From Vagococcus hydrophili (GTDB taxonomy: Bacteria > Bacillota > Bacilli > Lactobacillales > Vagococcaceae), in NCBI RefSeq assembly GCF_011304195.1, contig NZ_CP049887.1:1426001-1490000 (forward strand): DNA of 64,000 nucleotides. Reading direction: 5' to 3'. A model generated the notes under the pieces. The model did no database searches. It worked only from the letters and a program-made list of their open reading frames with translations, and was not told the DNA's origin. Every line of letters starts with the position of its first letter. Position 1 is the stretch's first letter. Shown in pieces: positions 15,293-23,897 of this stretch. A program made the translations under genes and the position numbers.

Positions 15293-16478
15293 AGATTTTC
15301 TTCTCAATACCTTCCATTGGTGCTAGCTGATTCTGATAATTAACATACTCATCAGGATCAGTTGTAAAATGCATCACTGAACGGAATGCTACTTTTAAAT
15401 ACTCTTGTGTCACTTTTGGAATTCGTAATTCGTCTAAATCAAGTGGACTAATTTGCGTTCTGATACTACCTTCATCCTGTGCCATTACCTTTTGTACCCA
15501 TTTAGGTTCACGAAGAAATTCACGACCAATCGCCACTAAATCAGTACCGAGTTCTAAAACTTCATCTGCTTGCTCTGGACGTTCCACAGAACCGATGCCG
15601 ATTAAGGGGATATCACCGTTGATAGTTTTAGTAAAATGTTCAATGATAGGTGTTTTATCATCAGGATTGTTAATCGAAGTTCGTTTGTAATCACCCATAG
15701 ATAAGTGTAAATAATCAATTTTATCTTTGATTGTTTCAGCAAAATAAAGAGTATCTTCTAACCGAATACCTGGTGTTTCAACTTCTTCTGGAGAAACACG
15801 GTAACCAAGTAAGAATGGCTTTGTTGCGTAGGTATCGATTGCTTTTTGAACTTCTGCAATCACTCTTAAAGCAAAAGTCATCCGTTTATCACGAGAGCCA
15901 CCCCATTCATCACTACGACGATTAGAATGCTCAGAATAAAATTGTTGAAGTAAATAAGTATTAGCACCGTGTAATTCAATACCATCAAAACCAGCAATAA
16001 TCGCGCGTCGTGTAGCTTCACCAAAATCAGTTATGATTTCTTCAATCTCTTCATGAGTTAACTCACGAGGTGTTTCTGAATTTGTAGGAAATTCAGCAGC
16101 AATAGCGCTGGCACTAACTGGCGTTTCTCCTCGTAAAATTTTTGTGGTTGATTTACGTCCAGCATGGAAAATTTGTAGAACAGCTTTACTTCCGTTCTTT
16201 TTCAAAACTGATGCTAACTGTGTTAATCCATCCATCATCTCATCATGAGCCACAGATAATTCCCCTTCAAATCCTTTACCACTATCACTCACATTAGCAA
16301 CAGCGGTAATAATCATGCCAGGACCGCCAGATCTTGTTTCATAATAATCTAGCTCATCCTGCGTTAACATGCCATTATGGAAGCTTGCCATAGTCGTCAT
16401 AGGAGCCATCACGATTTTATTTTTAAGCGTCACCCCATTGTTGAAAGTATAAGAATTTAGAAATTGATAGTTTGTCAT
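15291..16478 (-). CDS. NADH-dependent flavin oxidoreductase, Old Yellow Enzyme family
   Basis: 395-residue FMN-binding TIM-barrel enzyme of the Old Yellow Enzyme/2,4-dienoyl-CoA reductase-like group. Visible features are the N-terminal NKIVMAPMTT, FHAGRKS, the substrate-anion pair in ELHGANTYLLQQF (His and Asn, where other members may have His-His), SNRRSDEWGGS, and the C-terminal FMN phosphate site GIGSV...VAIGREFL. It likely reduces activated alkenes or aldehydes. The divergent HxlR gene probably regulates it in response to electrophiles, as in similar pairs. Confidence 0.92.
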   Translation of the reverse strand: MTNYQFLNSYTFNNGVTLKNKIVMAPMTTMASFHNGMLTQDELDYYETRSGGPGMIITAVANVSDSGKGFEGELSVAHDEMMDGLTQLASVLKKNGSKAVLQIFHAGRKSTTKILRGETPVSASAIAAEFPTNSETPRELTHEEIEEIITDFGEATRRAIIAGFDGIELHGANTYLLQQFYSEHSNRRSDEWGGSRDKRMTFALRVIAEVQKAIDTYATKPFLLGYRVSPEEVETPGIRLEDTLYFAETIKDKIDYLHLSMGDYKRTSINNPDDKTPIIEHFTKTINGDIPLIGIGSVERPEQADEVLELGTDLVAIGREFLREPKWVQKVMAQDEGSIRTQISPLDLDELRIPKVTQEYLKVAFRSVMHFTTDPDEYVNYQNQLAPMEGIEKKI

Positions 16479-16560
16479 ATTGATTTCTCCTTTTTTAGAT
16501 AGTAAAAAATTGTCAGTGTTTCTTTATGTATGTTAGTATAATCCCGTTAAGATAAAAAAA

Positions 16561-16600
16561 TAAGTACGCACAAAAGAGTGCTATAATTACTAAAAAGTAC
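16561..16600 (+). promoter_or_regulatory. Promoter region of the HxlR gene
   Basis: A TATAAT box (16582-16587) in the divergent intergenic region is flanked by AAGTACG (16562) and AAGTACC (16595). These half-site-like repeats could be HxlR contacts. The promoter is likely; the operator is tentative. Confidence 0.4.
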
Positions 16601-16624
16601 CTAATGAGTCAGGACGGGAAGAAT

Positions 16625-17011
16625 ATGGCAAAAAAAATTTATCAATTAGGAATAGAAGCAACGTTAGATGTGATTGGTGGTAAATGGAAACCTATTATTT
16701 TATGTCATTTAGGGCATGAAAATTTACGTACAGGTGAATTGAAAAGACGAATTCCTGATGTGACTCAAAAAATGTTAACGCAGCAACTTAGAGAATTAGA
16801 AGAGGACGGAATAGTGGCAAGAGAAGTATTTAATCAAGTTCCGCCAAAAGTTATCTATTCTTTGACTGAAGAGGGTAAGGGATTACGAGATATTTTAGTT
16901 GCCATGTCTATCTGGGACGAAGAAAAAGTCGCCAAAGCTAGAGAAAACGGTGAGGATATTCAAATAATACATAATAATCATAGTGGTTATTTAGAAATGG
17001 AGAATCAGTAA
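16625..17011 (+). CDS. HxlR family transcriptional regulator
   Basis: 128-residue winged-helix regulator of the HxlR type. It has the family opening [16 protein letters not shown], which contains a Cys that often acts as an aldehyde/quinone sensor, recognition helix [18 protein letters not shown] and wing [13 protein letters not shown]. Start 16625 has an upstream GGGAAG; the ATG at 16604 has no ribosome site. It is divergent from the Old Yellow Enzyme gene and two bases ahead of the DUF454 gene, so it probably controls both. Confidence 0.9.
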   Translation: MAKKIYQLGIEATLDVIGGKWKPIILCHLGHENLRTGELKRRIPDVTQKMLTQQLRELEEDGIVAREVFNQVPPKVIYSLTEEGKGLRDILVAMSIWDEEKVAKARENGEDIQIIHNNHSGYLEMENQ

Positions 17012-17012
17012 T

Positions 17013-17396
17013 ATGAAGAGAGTTATCTTTTTTATTTTAGGTTGTTTAACTTTTGTTTTAGGAACAATCGGTTTATTTTTACCAGTATTACCAACAGTTC
17101 CATTTTACCTAGCGACATCCTTTTTATGGGTTAATAGTTCTCAAAAATGGCATGACTACTTTACGCAGACAACTTGGTATAAAACCCATATGCAAGGAAT
17201 TATTGAGAACAGAGAGATGAGTTCAAGCCAACTTAGAAAGATATTGGGAATTGTCTTTTTAACGCTAGGCATTCCATTTTTACTCGTTGATTCACTCATT
17301 ATGAGAATTGTTTTAGCTACCGTATTTATTGCTCACTGTATCTTTTTACCCATGTATTTTAAGAAGAAGGAAAAAGTGGTTGAGGAAAAAGGGTAG
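17013..17396 (+). CDS. DUF454 (YbaN-like) membrane protein
   Basis: 127-residue integral membrane protein of the DUF454/YbaN family. It has the signature LGTIGLFLPVLPTVPFYLA in the first two helices, then the amphipathic segment WYKTHMQGIIENREMS and two more helices. It follows the HxlR gene by one base, so the two are co-transcribed. The function of the family is unknown. Confidence 0.88.
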   Translation: MKRVIFFILGCLTFVLGTIGLFLPVLPTVPFYLATSFLWVNSSQKWHDYFTQTTWYKTHMQGIIENREMSSSQLRKILGIVFLTLGIPFLLVDSLIMRIVLATVFIAHCIFLPMYFKKKEKVVEEKG

Positions 17397-17400
17397 TAAC

Positions 17401-17452
17401 TAAGAAGGGAATGACAGAAGTTGCTTTTCAAACTTTTGTTATTTCCTTCTTG
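17401..17452 (+). terminator. Terminator after the DUF454 gene
   Basis: Long imperfect hairpin: AAGAAGG-AAT at the 5' side pairs with ATTTCCTTCTT, with inner AAGTT / AACTT. T-rich sequence follows. Confidence 0.75.
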
Positions 17453-17597
17453 TTTGATTTTTTAAAATTAGACATAAACTCTGTTATATCAACCTTGTCA
17501 ACTACCTTTGACATCCTAAAAAAGCTAAAATCAAGGGAATTTGACTGCAAATCAACTCACTCTGCGTTACTTTAAAATTACCGAAGGAGGAAAAAAG

Positions 17598-18170
17598 ATG
17601 AACTTAAATAATCAAATAAAAAAGTATCGGGAACAAAAAGGTTATTCCCAAGAAGTGTTAGCAGAAAAAATATATGTCTCGAGACAAACCATTTCAAATT
17701 GGGAGACGGGAAAAAGTTATCCTGATATTCATAATATTTTGCTTTTAAGTACACTCTTTAATGTTTCTTTGGATGAATTAGTCAAAGGAGACGTAGAGAT
17801 GATGAAGAGAAAAATTAGTAACAAGAAATTGGATCAGTTAGCGTGGGTTATGATTGTTTTTATAGGACTTGCGGCAATATCGGTTGGTGTGATTTTTAAC
17901 TATTTGGATGACAGTATGTGGTTACTATTGATTCCGTTTTGTTTGTGGTTAGTTGGGATGATAACAGCTCTCAAATTAGAAAAGATTAAGAAAAAAGAAG
18001 ATATCAAAACATACAGAGAAATTATAGCTTTTTATGAAGGCGGAGATTTAGCTAAAATAAGAGGGAAGAGAGATAAGAAAAAAGATTTTTGGGAAAAGAA
18101 TTTGATTGTAATAGTATTTGTTTTGATTGTAGTTGTAATTATGTTACTCAGTATATGGCTATTTAGTTAA
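17598..18170 (+). CDS. XRE family regulator with membrane helices
   Basis: 190-residue protein with an N-terminal Cro/CI helix-turn-helix (residues 1-65, QEVLAEKIYVSRQTISNWETGKSYPD) and a C-terminal part with three membrane helices (about 78-100, 104-124 and 168-190). Such membrane-tethered XRE proteins are common in Lactobacillales, often beside transporters. Start 17598 follows AAGGAGG; a longer in-frame form from 17541 has no ribosome site. It stands alone here, so the target is unknown. Confidence 0.88.
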   Translation: MNLNNQIKKYREQKGYSQEVLAEKIYVSRQTISNWETGKSYPDIHNILLLSTLFNVSLDELVKGDVEMMKRKISNKKLDQLAWVMIVFIGLAAISVGVIFNYLDDSMWLLLIPFCLWLVGMITALKLEKIKKKEDIKTYREIIAFYEGGDLAKIRGKRDKKKDFWEKNLIVIVFVLIVVVIMLLSIWLFS

Positions 18171-18189
18171 CAAAATATAATCTAACAAA

Positions 18190-18236
18190 ATTACCCAACA
18201 CAGAAAAGTTTACTCTTTCTGTGTTGGGTATTTTTA
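18190..18236. terminator. Bidirectional terminator
   Basis: Perfect inverted repeat ACCCAACACAGAAA / TTTCTGTGTTGGGT with T-rich flanks on both strands, between the convergent XRE and acetyltransferase genes. Confidence 0.92.
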
Positions 18237-18644
18237 TTTCTTTTCAATCACCGTAAACATCCCTGTCATATTAGGTGAATAATCTTCAAAAGCATATTTT
18301 TGATAAAATGATTCGTTTCCTTCTGATGCAAACAAACCGACAAAAGCTTTATCAGGAGCATTTTCTTTTAAATAAGCCATAAGAGTCTCCATAATTAAAT
18401 GACCAATACCTTGTTTTTGATACTTAGGATGAACCACGATATCTTGGATGTAGAAATAAATGGCGCCATCGCCAATAATCCGTCCCATCCCAACTGTCTT
18501 TTCATTTTCTTTAATCGTGATCCCAAAAAGAGAATGTTTAAGTGACGTTTCAGCCGCTTCAAAATTCATAACCTCAGCCCAACCAACAGCAGAACATAGC
18601 ATTCGGTAGTCAGATAGCGTAGGGATTTCTTTTATTATTTCCAT
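18234..18644 (-). CDS. GNAT family N-acetyltransferase
   Basis: 136-residue GNAT acetyltransferase using acetyl-CoA. The strand FYIQDIVVHPKYQKQGIGHLIM contains the acetyl-CoA pyrophosphate loop (QKQGIG), and the later NESFYQKYAFED motif is typical. Start 18644 is chosen because AGAAAGG lies 9 bases upstream; the TTG codons further up abut the ribosome site. The substrate is unknown. It is transcribed with the Crp-type regulator upstream on the same strand. Confidence 0.88.
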   Translation of the reverse strand: MEIIKEIPTLSDYRMLCSAVGWAEVMNFEAAETSLKHSLFGITIKENEKTVGMGRIIGDGAIYFYIQDIVVHPKYQKQGIGHLIMETLMAYLKENAPDKAFVGLFASEGNESFYQKYAFEDYSPNMTGMFTVIEKK

Positions 18645-18667
18645 AAACAACAACCTTTCTAAATTAT

Positions 18668-19363
18668 TTAGTGGTATAAATCAGCGGCTAGTTCTTCTAA
18701 TTGAGGCAAATCAATCAATTCAAAACCATGTGCCGTTTTATTAATTACTTTTTTGTCGGCAAGAACTTTTAAAGACCGATGTAAATGACGGTAGCTAGTA
18801 CCTAAAAGTTCAGCCAGTGACGTTAAATTCTCATTGAAAACAGGATAAGCTGATATCGCTAAATCTGGCTCTTCCTTTGTGGCAAATAAATAACTCGCCA
18901 AACGATTCTCTAATGGATAGAGTAAATTAATTGAACTGTTCTTAGTAGAGCGTTCTAATTCAGTGCTTAAAGAACGTAAAATAAATTGTAAAAAAACCAC
19001 ATCTCCAAATAAATATTTCTGAACAGCTCGCTGTTTAATGCCGATACAAAAGGAGTCCTCAATTACTTGAATACTAGCTGTTGACAGACGGTGATCCATC
19101 ATTTCTAAACTGCCAATTAAATTAAAATCATCATAAAAACAAATTAAAAGTGATTTCCCATTTTTTAGTGTAGTGTAAACTTTCGCTTTGCCATCCACAA
19201 AGAAAAAAAGATAGTCATTGTTTTCTTCTTCACGACAAATATGCTCGCCTTTTTTCCAAAAATACAAATTTAAATGAGAACTCACATCTTGAGAGAAGTA
19301 GTCAGTTAGGTGGTATTTTTCCATGTATTGCTTCATCAATGTTGGCTGATTGATTTTTTTCAT
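18668..19363 (-). CDS. Crp/Fnr family regulator (YeiL-like)
   Basis: 231-residue regulator with an N-terminal cyclic-nucleotide-binding-type beta-barrel (about 20-130, including WKKGEHICREEENNDYLFFFVDGKAKVY), a dimerisation helix, and a C-terminal HTH (LTSLAELLGTSYRHLHRSLKVLADKKVI). No Fnr-type N-terminal cysteine cluster is seen. A perfect inverted repeat lies 18 bp upstream of its start. It is divergent from a pair of DUF606 transporters, an arrangement that suggests it regulates them and itself. Confidence 0.9.
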   Translation of the reverse strand: MKKINQPTLMKQYMEKYHLTDYFSQDVSSHLNLYFWKKGEHICREEENNDYLFFFVDGKAKVYTTLKNGKSLLICFYDDFNLIGSLEMMDHRLSTASIQVIEDSFCIGIKQRAVQKYLFGDVVFLQFILRSLSTELERSTKNSSINLLYPLENRLASYLFATKEEPDLAISAYPVFNENLTSLAELLGTSYRHLHRSLKVLADKKVINKTAHGFELIDLPQLEELAADLYH

Positions 19364-19380
19364 ACTAAACTTCCTTTCGC

Positions 19381-19396
19381 TAGGACATTTGTCCTA
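19381..19396. promoter_or_regulatory. Probable operator of the Crp-type regulator
   Basis: Perfect inverted repeat TAGGACA-TT-TGTCCTA in the divergent spacer. A two-fold 16-bp site is what a Crp/Fnr dimer would bind. Confidence 0.6.
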
Positions 19397-19462
19397 ATAG
19401 CCATGAGTAGCACCATGATAAAGTGAAGACAAGTTACTAATAATTTAGGAGGTCTTTTAAAA

Positions 19463-19882
19463 ATGAAAATAATATCAATTTTTATCGGTGCGTTAATCAC
19501 AATTATGATTGCCTTAAACGGTATTTTATCTCAATATTTAGGCAATTATGTTTCAAGTGTCATCATTCATTTATTAGGTTTAATCGGAATGATTTTTATT
19601 TTAATTGTAACAAAAACAAAAATTAAATACAGAAATAATTTACGCTGGTATTTTTATAGTGCAGGAATAATTGGCGTATTCACCGTGATTTTTAATAATA
19701 TTAGTTTTGCTGCCTTAGGAGTCTCACTGACAGTATCTCTAGGATTGTTAGGTCAGTCGTTATCCTCGTTAGTGATTGATCATTTTGGTTTATTAGGGAT
19801 GAATAAAGCTCTCTTTGAATCAAAAAAAATAATCGGTATTGTGTTTATTTTACTTGGAATTATTGTTATGAGTTTGGTTTAG
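19463..19882 (+). CDS. DUF606 (YdcZ-like) DMT transporter subunit
   Basis: 139-residue membrane protein of the small-DMT DUF606/YdcZ family, about five helices long. It resembles half of a drug/metabolite transporter (FNNISFAALGVSLTVSLGLLGQS is the signature). TTAGGAGG precedes the start. The next gene, 12 bases on, encodes a related half, so the two probably form a heterodimer. The substrate is unknown. Confidence 0.88.
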   Translation: MKIISIFIGALITIMIALNGILSQYLGNYVSSVIIHLLGLIGMIFILIVTKTKIKYRNNLRWYFYSAGIIGVFTVIFNNISFAALGVSLTVSLGLLGQSLSSLVIDHFGLLGMNKALFESKKIIGIVFILLGIIVMSLV

Positions 19883-19894
19883 GAGGAGAATTAG

Positions 19895-20341
19895 ATGATT
19901 TTAATTTATTTTTTACTCGCATTTTTAGCAGGTGTTTCAATTGTCATAGCGAGAATTATTAATGCCCAATTAGCAGGGCGAATTGGTTTATTCGAAAGTA
20001 CTTATTTTAATTATTTGACGGGCTTAGGAAGTTCTATCATTATTCTTTTGATTAGTGGAGAGCTCTTAGGTTTTTCCATAAGTAATGTGGAAAAAATACC
20101 ATACTGGGCCTATTTAGGTGGAGTTTTAAGTATCTTAGTAGTTGTTTTATCTAGTTATATTACACCTAAAATCTCTGTTTTCTATCAAACTCTTTTTGTC
20201 TTTGTGGGACAATTATTTGTGGGGATGCTGATTGACTATGTTTTATTACAAGAGTTGTCAGTAAACAAAATTATTGGTGGTAGTTTGGTATTGTGCGGTT
20301 TAATTTTTAACTTAGTAGTAGATAAAAAGAGTATGGCCTAA
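19895..20341 (+). CDS. DUF606 (YdcZ-like) DMT transporter subunit
   Basis: 148-residue partner of the preceding DUF606 protein with the same fold and about five helices (GVSIVIARIINAQLAGRIG at the N-terminus, SVFYQTLFVFVGQLFVGMLIDY later). It is preceded by AGGAGG. Paired DUF606 genes beside a Crp/Fnr gene recur in Firmicutes. They likely form a two-component permease controlled by that regulator. Confidence 0.88.
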   Translation: MILIYFLLAFLAGVSIVIARIINAQLAGRIGLFESTYFNYLTGLGSSIIILLISGELLGFSISNVEKIPYWAYLGGVLSILVVVLSSYITPKISVFYQTLFVFVGQLFVGMLIDYVLLQELSVNKIIGGSLVLCGLIFNLVVDKKSMA

Positions 20342-20381
20342 TGGTTAAAACTTTAAAAATGATCTCTTTTCTTGTATTATT

Positions 20382-22061
20382 ATGAAGAGAAAAAAGGATA
20401 TACGAAAAGAAATGAGTGAACCTATGGCGTTACAGATTAAAAAGAAACAACGCTTTTCACTGCGTGTGATTATTATTTTTATTGTTATTTTTTCAATATT
20501 GATTTCGTTAATTGCTTCAAATCTTTTGATTAAAAACTATGTGATTAACCAAGAAATGAAGAAAACCAAAGATAAAATTAGTTCGGTGGCTAGAGTAACA
20601 GTCAATCAGCCAGAAATTATTGAGGCGATAGAGAATCAGGAATCTAAGAATAACGTTCAAGAGATAGCTTTAAAAATTAGGCAGGCAACAAACGTGGATT
20701 TTGTGGTTGTTTTAGATAAAGACTTGATTCGACTATCCCACCCTGATGTCACAGTTATTGGACAACCGTTTTCTAATCTTCCCGATGCAAGAAGGGCACT
20801 TGAAGGAGAAAGTCATTTTTCTACTGAGGACGGGGTGTTAGGTAAAGGAACCCGCTATTTTGAGCCAATTAAAAATAAATCAGGAGAAATTATTGGTGTG
20901 GTCTGTGTTGGTTTGATTTCGAAAACAATTGACTCAGATATTGCAGAAGCCCAAAGTCAGTTGATATACGGGTTATTACTTGGTTTAGGTGTTGGTGTGA
21001 TAGGTGCTATTTACGGTGCAAGTCGCATAAAAAAAATATTATTTAACTTAGAACCTTATGAAATTGCGAATTTACTTTATGATAAGGAAGTTGTGGAAAA
21101 TGAAATCACTGAATGTATTTTAGCGATTAATTTAGAGCAAGAAGTTATTTTAATGAATAAAGAAGCTTCTTCCTTAATCAAAAAAACGGATGCTAATTTT
21201 GATGTGAAAATGAATCAAAAAATCCCAGCTGAAATCTACGAGGTGCTTTTTGCGGCAACTTTTACAGAAAAAACAAAGAGCAAAGATCAAAGGCTTCTTT
21301 TAGGAGATATTGAGATTGTGGCGAATATGTCACCGATTTTTTCAAAAGAAGTTTTTGCCGGTGGCGTGGTAACCTTTAGGGACCAATCTGAGTTGACTAA
21401 TCTTGTTCAGCAGTTAAGTGGAACAGAGCAGTACATTGATTCACTCAGAGCTCAAACCCATGAATTTATGAATAAAATGCAAGTGATTATGGGAATGATT
21501 GAGTTAAAACAATACGATCAAGTAACCAATTATATGCAAGATTTACATCAAAATTACCAAAGTGATGTGGGTTATATTACAGATAAGATTAAATCACCAG
21601 CAATTGCAGGATATTTACTGGGTAAAGCTGGGGAAGCCGAAGAGAAGAAAATTAATTTTACCATGATTCCAGAATCTTTTCTGCCAGAACTAGTAACAGA
21701 TAACGATATCCATGAATTATTACAAGTCTTAGGCAATATTTTAACGAATGCTTTTGACGCTGTTCAGTTGGCAGAAACAAAAGAAGTGTCTCTTTTAATA
21801 AAATATGAAGAAGAGGGACAAATTATTATGATGGACGTGATGGATAGCGGAACTGGTATACCAAAAGAGATTGAAGAGAAAATTTTTAATAATCGTTTTT
21901 CAACTAAAAATCATGACCGAGGTTACGGTTTATACTTAGTCAATAAAACAGTCACATCAAGAGAGGGAATCATTGAATTTTCAGCAAGAAAACAAGGTGG
22001 CACACACTTTTATGTTGAATTTCCAGTGATGGGGGAAGAGCATGACCATACTAATTATTGA
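20382..22061 (+). CDS. Sensor histidine kinase, CitA/DcuS/MaeK family
   Basis: 559-residue membrane kinase. It has helix 1 at about 28-48, an extracellular PAS/Cache sensor (about 49-193, ending RYFEPIKNKSGEIIGVV), helix 2 at about 195-215, a cytoplasmic PAS, the phospho-acceptor box RAQTHEFMNKMQ and a GHKL ATPase domain (NILTNAFDAV, DSGTGIP, RGYGLYLV). The family senses extracellular di- and tricarboxylates. The start is uncertain: ATG 20382 lacks a clear ribosome site, and ATG 20412 also fits. It overlaps the response-regulator gene by 20 bases. The neighbours suggest a carboxylic or hydroxy acid signal. Confidence 0.92.
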   Translation: MKRKKDIRKEMSEPMALQIKKKQRFSLRVIIIFIVIFSILISLIASNLLIKNYVINQEMKKTKDKISSVARVTVNQPEIIEAIENQESKNNVQEIALKIRQATNVDFVVVLDKDLIRLSHPDVTVIGQPFSNLPDARRALEGESHFSTEDGVLGKGTRYFEPIKNKSGEIIGVVCVGLISKTIDSDIAEAQSQLIYGLLLGLGVGVIGAIYGASRIKKILFNLEPYEIANLLYDKEVVENEITECILAINLEQEVILMNKEASSLIKKTDANFDVKMNQKIPAEIYEVLFAATFTEKTKSKDQRLLLGDIEIVANMSPIFSKEVFAGGVVTFRDQSELTNLVQQLSGTEQYIDSLRAQTHEFMNKMQVIMGMIELKQYDQVTNYMQDLHQNYQSDVGYITDKIKSPAIAGYLLGKAGEAEEKKINFTMIPESFLPELVTDNDIHELLQVLGNILTNAFDAVQLAETKEVSLLIKYEEEGQIIMMDVMDSGTGIPKEIEEKIFNNRFSTKNHDRGYGLYLVNKTVTSREGIIEFSARKQGGTHFYVEFPVMGEEHDHTNY

Positions 22062-22755
22062 AGATGATCCAATGGTGGCATCACTGAATCAACAGTTTGT
22101 TGAGAATATATTACCAAAGGCTCACATCGAAAACGTTCGTCAAACAAAGGACGGATTAAAAATTATTCAAAGAGAAAACGTTCGTTTGATTTTGTTAGAT
22201 GTATTTTTACCAGAGCAAACAGGACTCGAATTTTTAAAAGAGTTACATCAATTAGAGATAAATATTCCAGTTATCTTAATTACCGCAGCAGATGATATGC
22301 ACACGCTAGAAGAAGCGCTGAAATACAATGTGATTGATTATTTAATCAAGCCGTTTACCTTTGAGCGCTTTAAACTAGCTTTTCAAAAATTTGATATTTT
22401 AGATGAAATGACTGATAAGAAAACAACGACGAACCAACAAGCTTTGGATGCTTTTTTTAACCAAACGACTACAAAAAAAGAAGAAATCCATTGCGGAGAA
22501 GAGTTACCAAAAGGCTTGTCGAAATTAACGTTTAGTAAAGTAATCGAAGGTATTAAAACAATGGAACAACCTTTTTCAACGGAAAATCTATCGAAAGAAA
22601 TAGCCTTATCTCGTATCTCAACTAAAAAATATATCACCTTTTTAACAGAAATAGCCGTCTTGGGAGAAACCATGCACTACCGAGAAATAGGACGACCGAT
22701 TACGTTGTACAAATTGGTAGAAGATTATGAAGAGAAGGTTGGGGAGTATTTGTAG
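22042..22755 (+). CDS. Response regulator, CitB/DcuR/MaeR family
   Basis: 237-residue regulator with a receiver domain (EDD acidic pocket at 7-9, phospho-acceptor Asp in LILLDVFLPEQTG, Lys in LIKPFT) and a C-terminal HTH of the CitB/MaeR kind (FSTENLSKEIALSRISTKKYITFL). It is translated from within the kinase gene. By analogy with MaeKR of lactobacilli it should activate carboxylate transport and metabolism. The convergent dehydrogenase and AEC permease next door are the obvious candidates. Confidence 0.92.
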   Translation: MTILIIEDDPMVASLNQQFVENILPKAHIENVRQTKDGLKIIQRENVRLILLDVFLPEQTGLEFLKELHQLEINIPVILITAADDMHTLEEALKYNVIDYLIKPFTFERFKLAFQKFDILDEMTDKKTTTNQQALDAFFNQTTTKKEEIHCGEELPKGLSKLTFSKVIEGIKTMEQPFSTENLSKEIALSRISTKKYITFLTEIAVLGETMHYREIGRPITLYKLVEDYEEKVGEYL

Positions 22756-22790
22756 AGAGTGTATTAAGAGTATGAAACGTAATTAAAAAT

Positions 22791-22845
22791 AAAGAACTTC
22801 CTATAAAAATCAGTCATTAGATTTTTATAGGAAGTTCTTATTTAT
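22791..22845. terminator. Bidirectional terminator
   Basis: Perfect long inverted repeat (AAGAACTTCCTATAAAAATC and its complement) around an 8-base loop, with T-rich ends. It lies between the response regulator and the convergent dehydrogenase gene. Confidence 0.92.
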
Positions 22846-22864
22846 TTCTCAAAGTTATAACCTC

Positions 22865-23872
22865 TTACGCTAAAACAACTTTGTTTGCTGTTTCGCCGAC
22901 TGTTAGGACGTCGTTGAAGTTTTCGTAGCTTGTTTCGATCATGTTACATAGGGCTTCATCAGTGTTTGAACCAACGTGAGGTGTAACAAGAACACGTGGG
23001 TACATATCAACTAACATTTGAACCGTTGTATCTGGTAGTGGTTCCCAAGGTTTGAATTCTTTGAAGAACAATGATTGCTCATTAGCAAACACATCAGTCC
23101 CAAAACCTGCTAATTTATCTGCTTGTAAGGCTTTAAGAATGGCTTCATTATCTTGTAACTCTCCACGAGCAGTGTTGATTAAAATTGCGCCGTCTTTCAT
23201 TTTACCGATAAATTCAGCGTCTACCATTTTGTCATTTTTTCCTGGGAAGTAAGGAACGTGTAAGCTGACGATATCAGATTCAGCTAATAATTCATCTAAT
23301 TCTTTGTAAGTTAATGTCGCTTTAGCTTCTTCGTTTTCATAAATATCATAACCTAAAACTTCAGCGCCTAAACCTTTGAAAAGTTTCGCTTCAGTTAAGC
23401 CGATTTTACCAGTTCCGATAATTCCAACTTTACAGTTACGGATTTCTTTACTAAACATTTCGCCATCAACTTTGAAATTTTTGTTAGCTGTTCTCATAGT
23501 TGTGTGAGCCGTTGATCTAAGTAACATCATGGCAAGTGTTAATGATAATTCAGCAATCGCATTTGGAGAATAAGAAGGAACGCGAGCAACTGACATGTTG
23601 AATTCTTCAGCCGCTTTTAAATCAATATGGTTAAAACCAACTGTACGAGTGAAGACATATTTAATGCCTTCTTTCGCCATCTTTTCAATGTTGGTACGGT
23701 CCGCTGTACAGTTTCCACGTAATAATACTGCATCATGGTTTGCAAATGTTTCTGGGTTTTCAGAAGTTAATAAGTCTTCGATTAAAGTTAACTCAAAATC
23801 GTATTTGTTTAATTTATTAAAGAATGGTACTTCGTTTTCTCTTACGCCGTAGCAAGCTATTTTAAAAGTCAT
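22865..23872 (-). CDS. D-2-hydroxyacid dehydrogenase (D-lactate/VanH-like)
   Basis: 335-residue NAD-dependent D-2-hydroxyacid dehydrogenase that interconverts a 2-keto acid and its D-2-hydroxy acid. It has the nucleotide motif GIIGTGKIG, the substrate-binding TARGE arginine, and the catalytic His in VTPHVGSNTDEA. The sequence is closest in feel to D-lactate, D-hydroxyisocaproate or VanH enzymes, but I cannot set the substrate. AAAGGGG precedes the ATG. It lies 25 bases behind an AEC permease gene on the same strand, implying uptake or export of its substrate. Confidence 0.92.
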   Translation of the reverse strand: MTFKIACYGVRENEVPFFNKLNKYDFELTLIEDLLTSENPETFANHDAVLLRGNCTADRTNIEKMAKEGIKYVFTRTVGFNHIDLKAAEEFNMSVARVPSYSPNAIAELSLTLAMMLLRSTAHTTMRTANKNFKVDGEMFSKEIRNCKVGIIGTGKIGLTEAKLFKGLGAEVLGYDIYENEEAKATLTYKELDELLAESDIVSLHVPYFPGKNDKMVDAEFIGKMKDGAILINTARGELQDNEAILKALQADKLAGFGTDVFANEQSLFFKEFKPWEPLPDTTVQMLVDMYPRVLVTPHVGSNTDEALCNMIETSYENFNDVLTVGETANKVVLA

Positions 23873-23897
23873 GGTAAATATCCCCTTTAGTTTTTAA

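Noticed and set aside
17541-17597. Longer N-terminus of the XRE regulator, and a stretch resembling the end of a hairpin repeat (TTACCGAAGGAG)
   Set aside because: The extra residues precede a good ribosome site and do not belong to the HTH. The repeat likeness is only about 12 bases, too short to call a copy.
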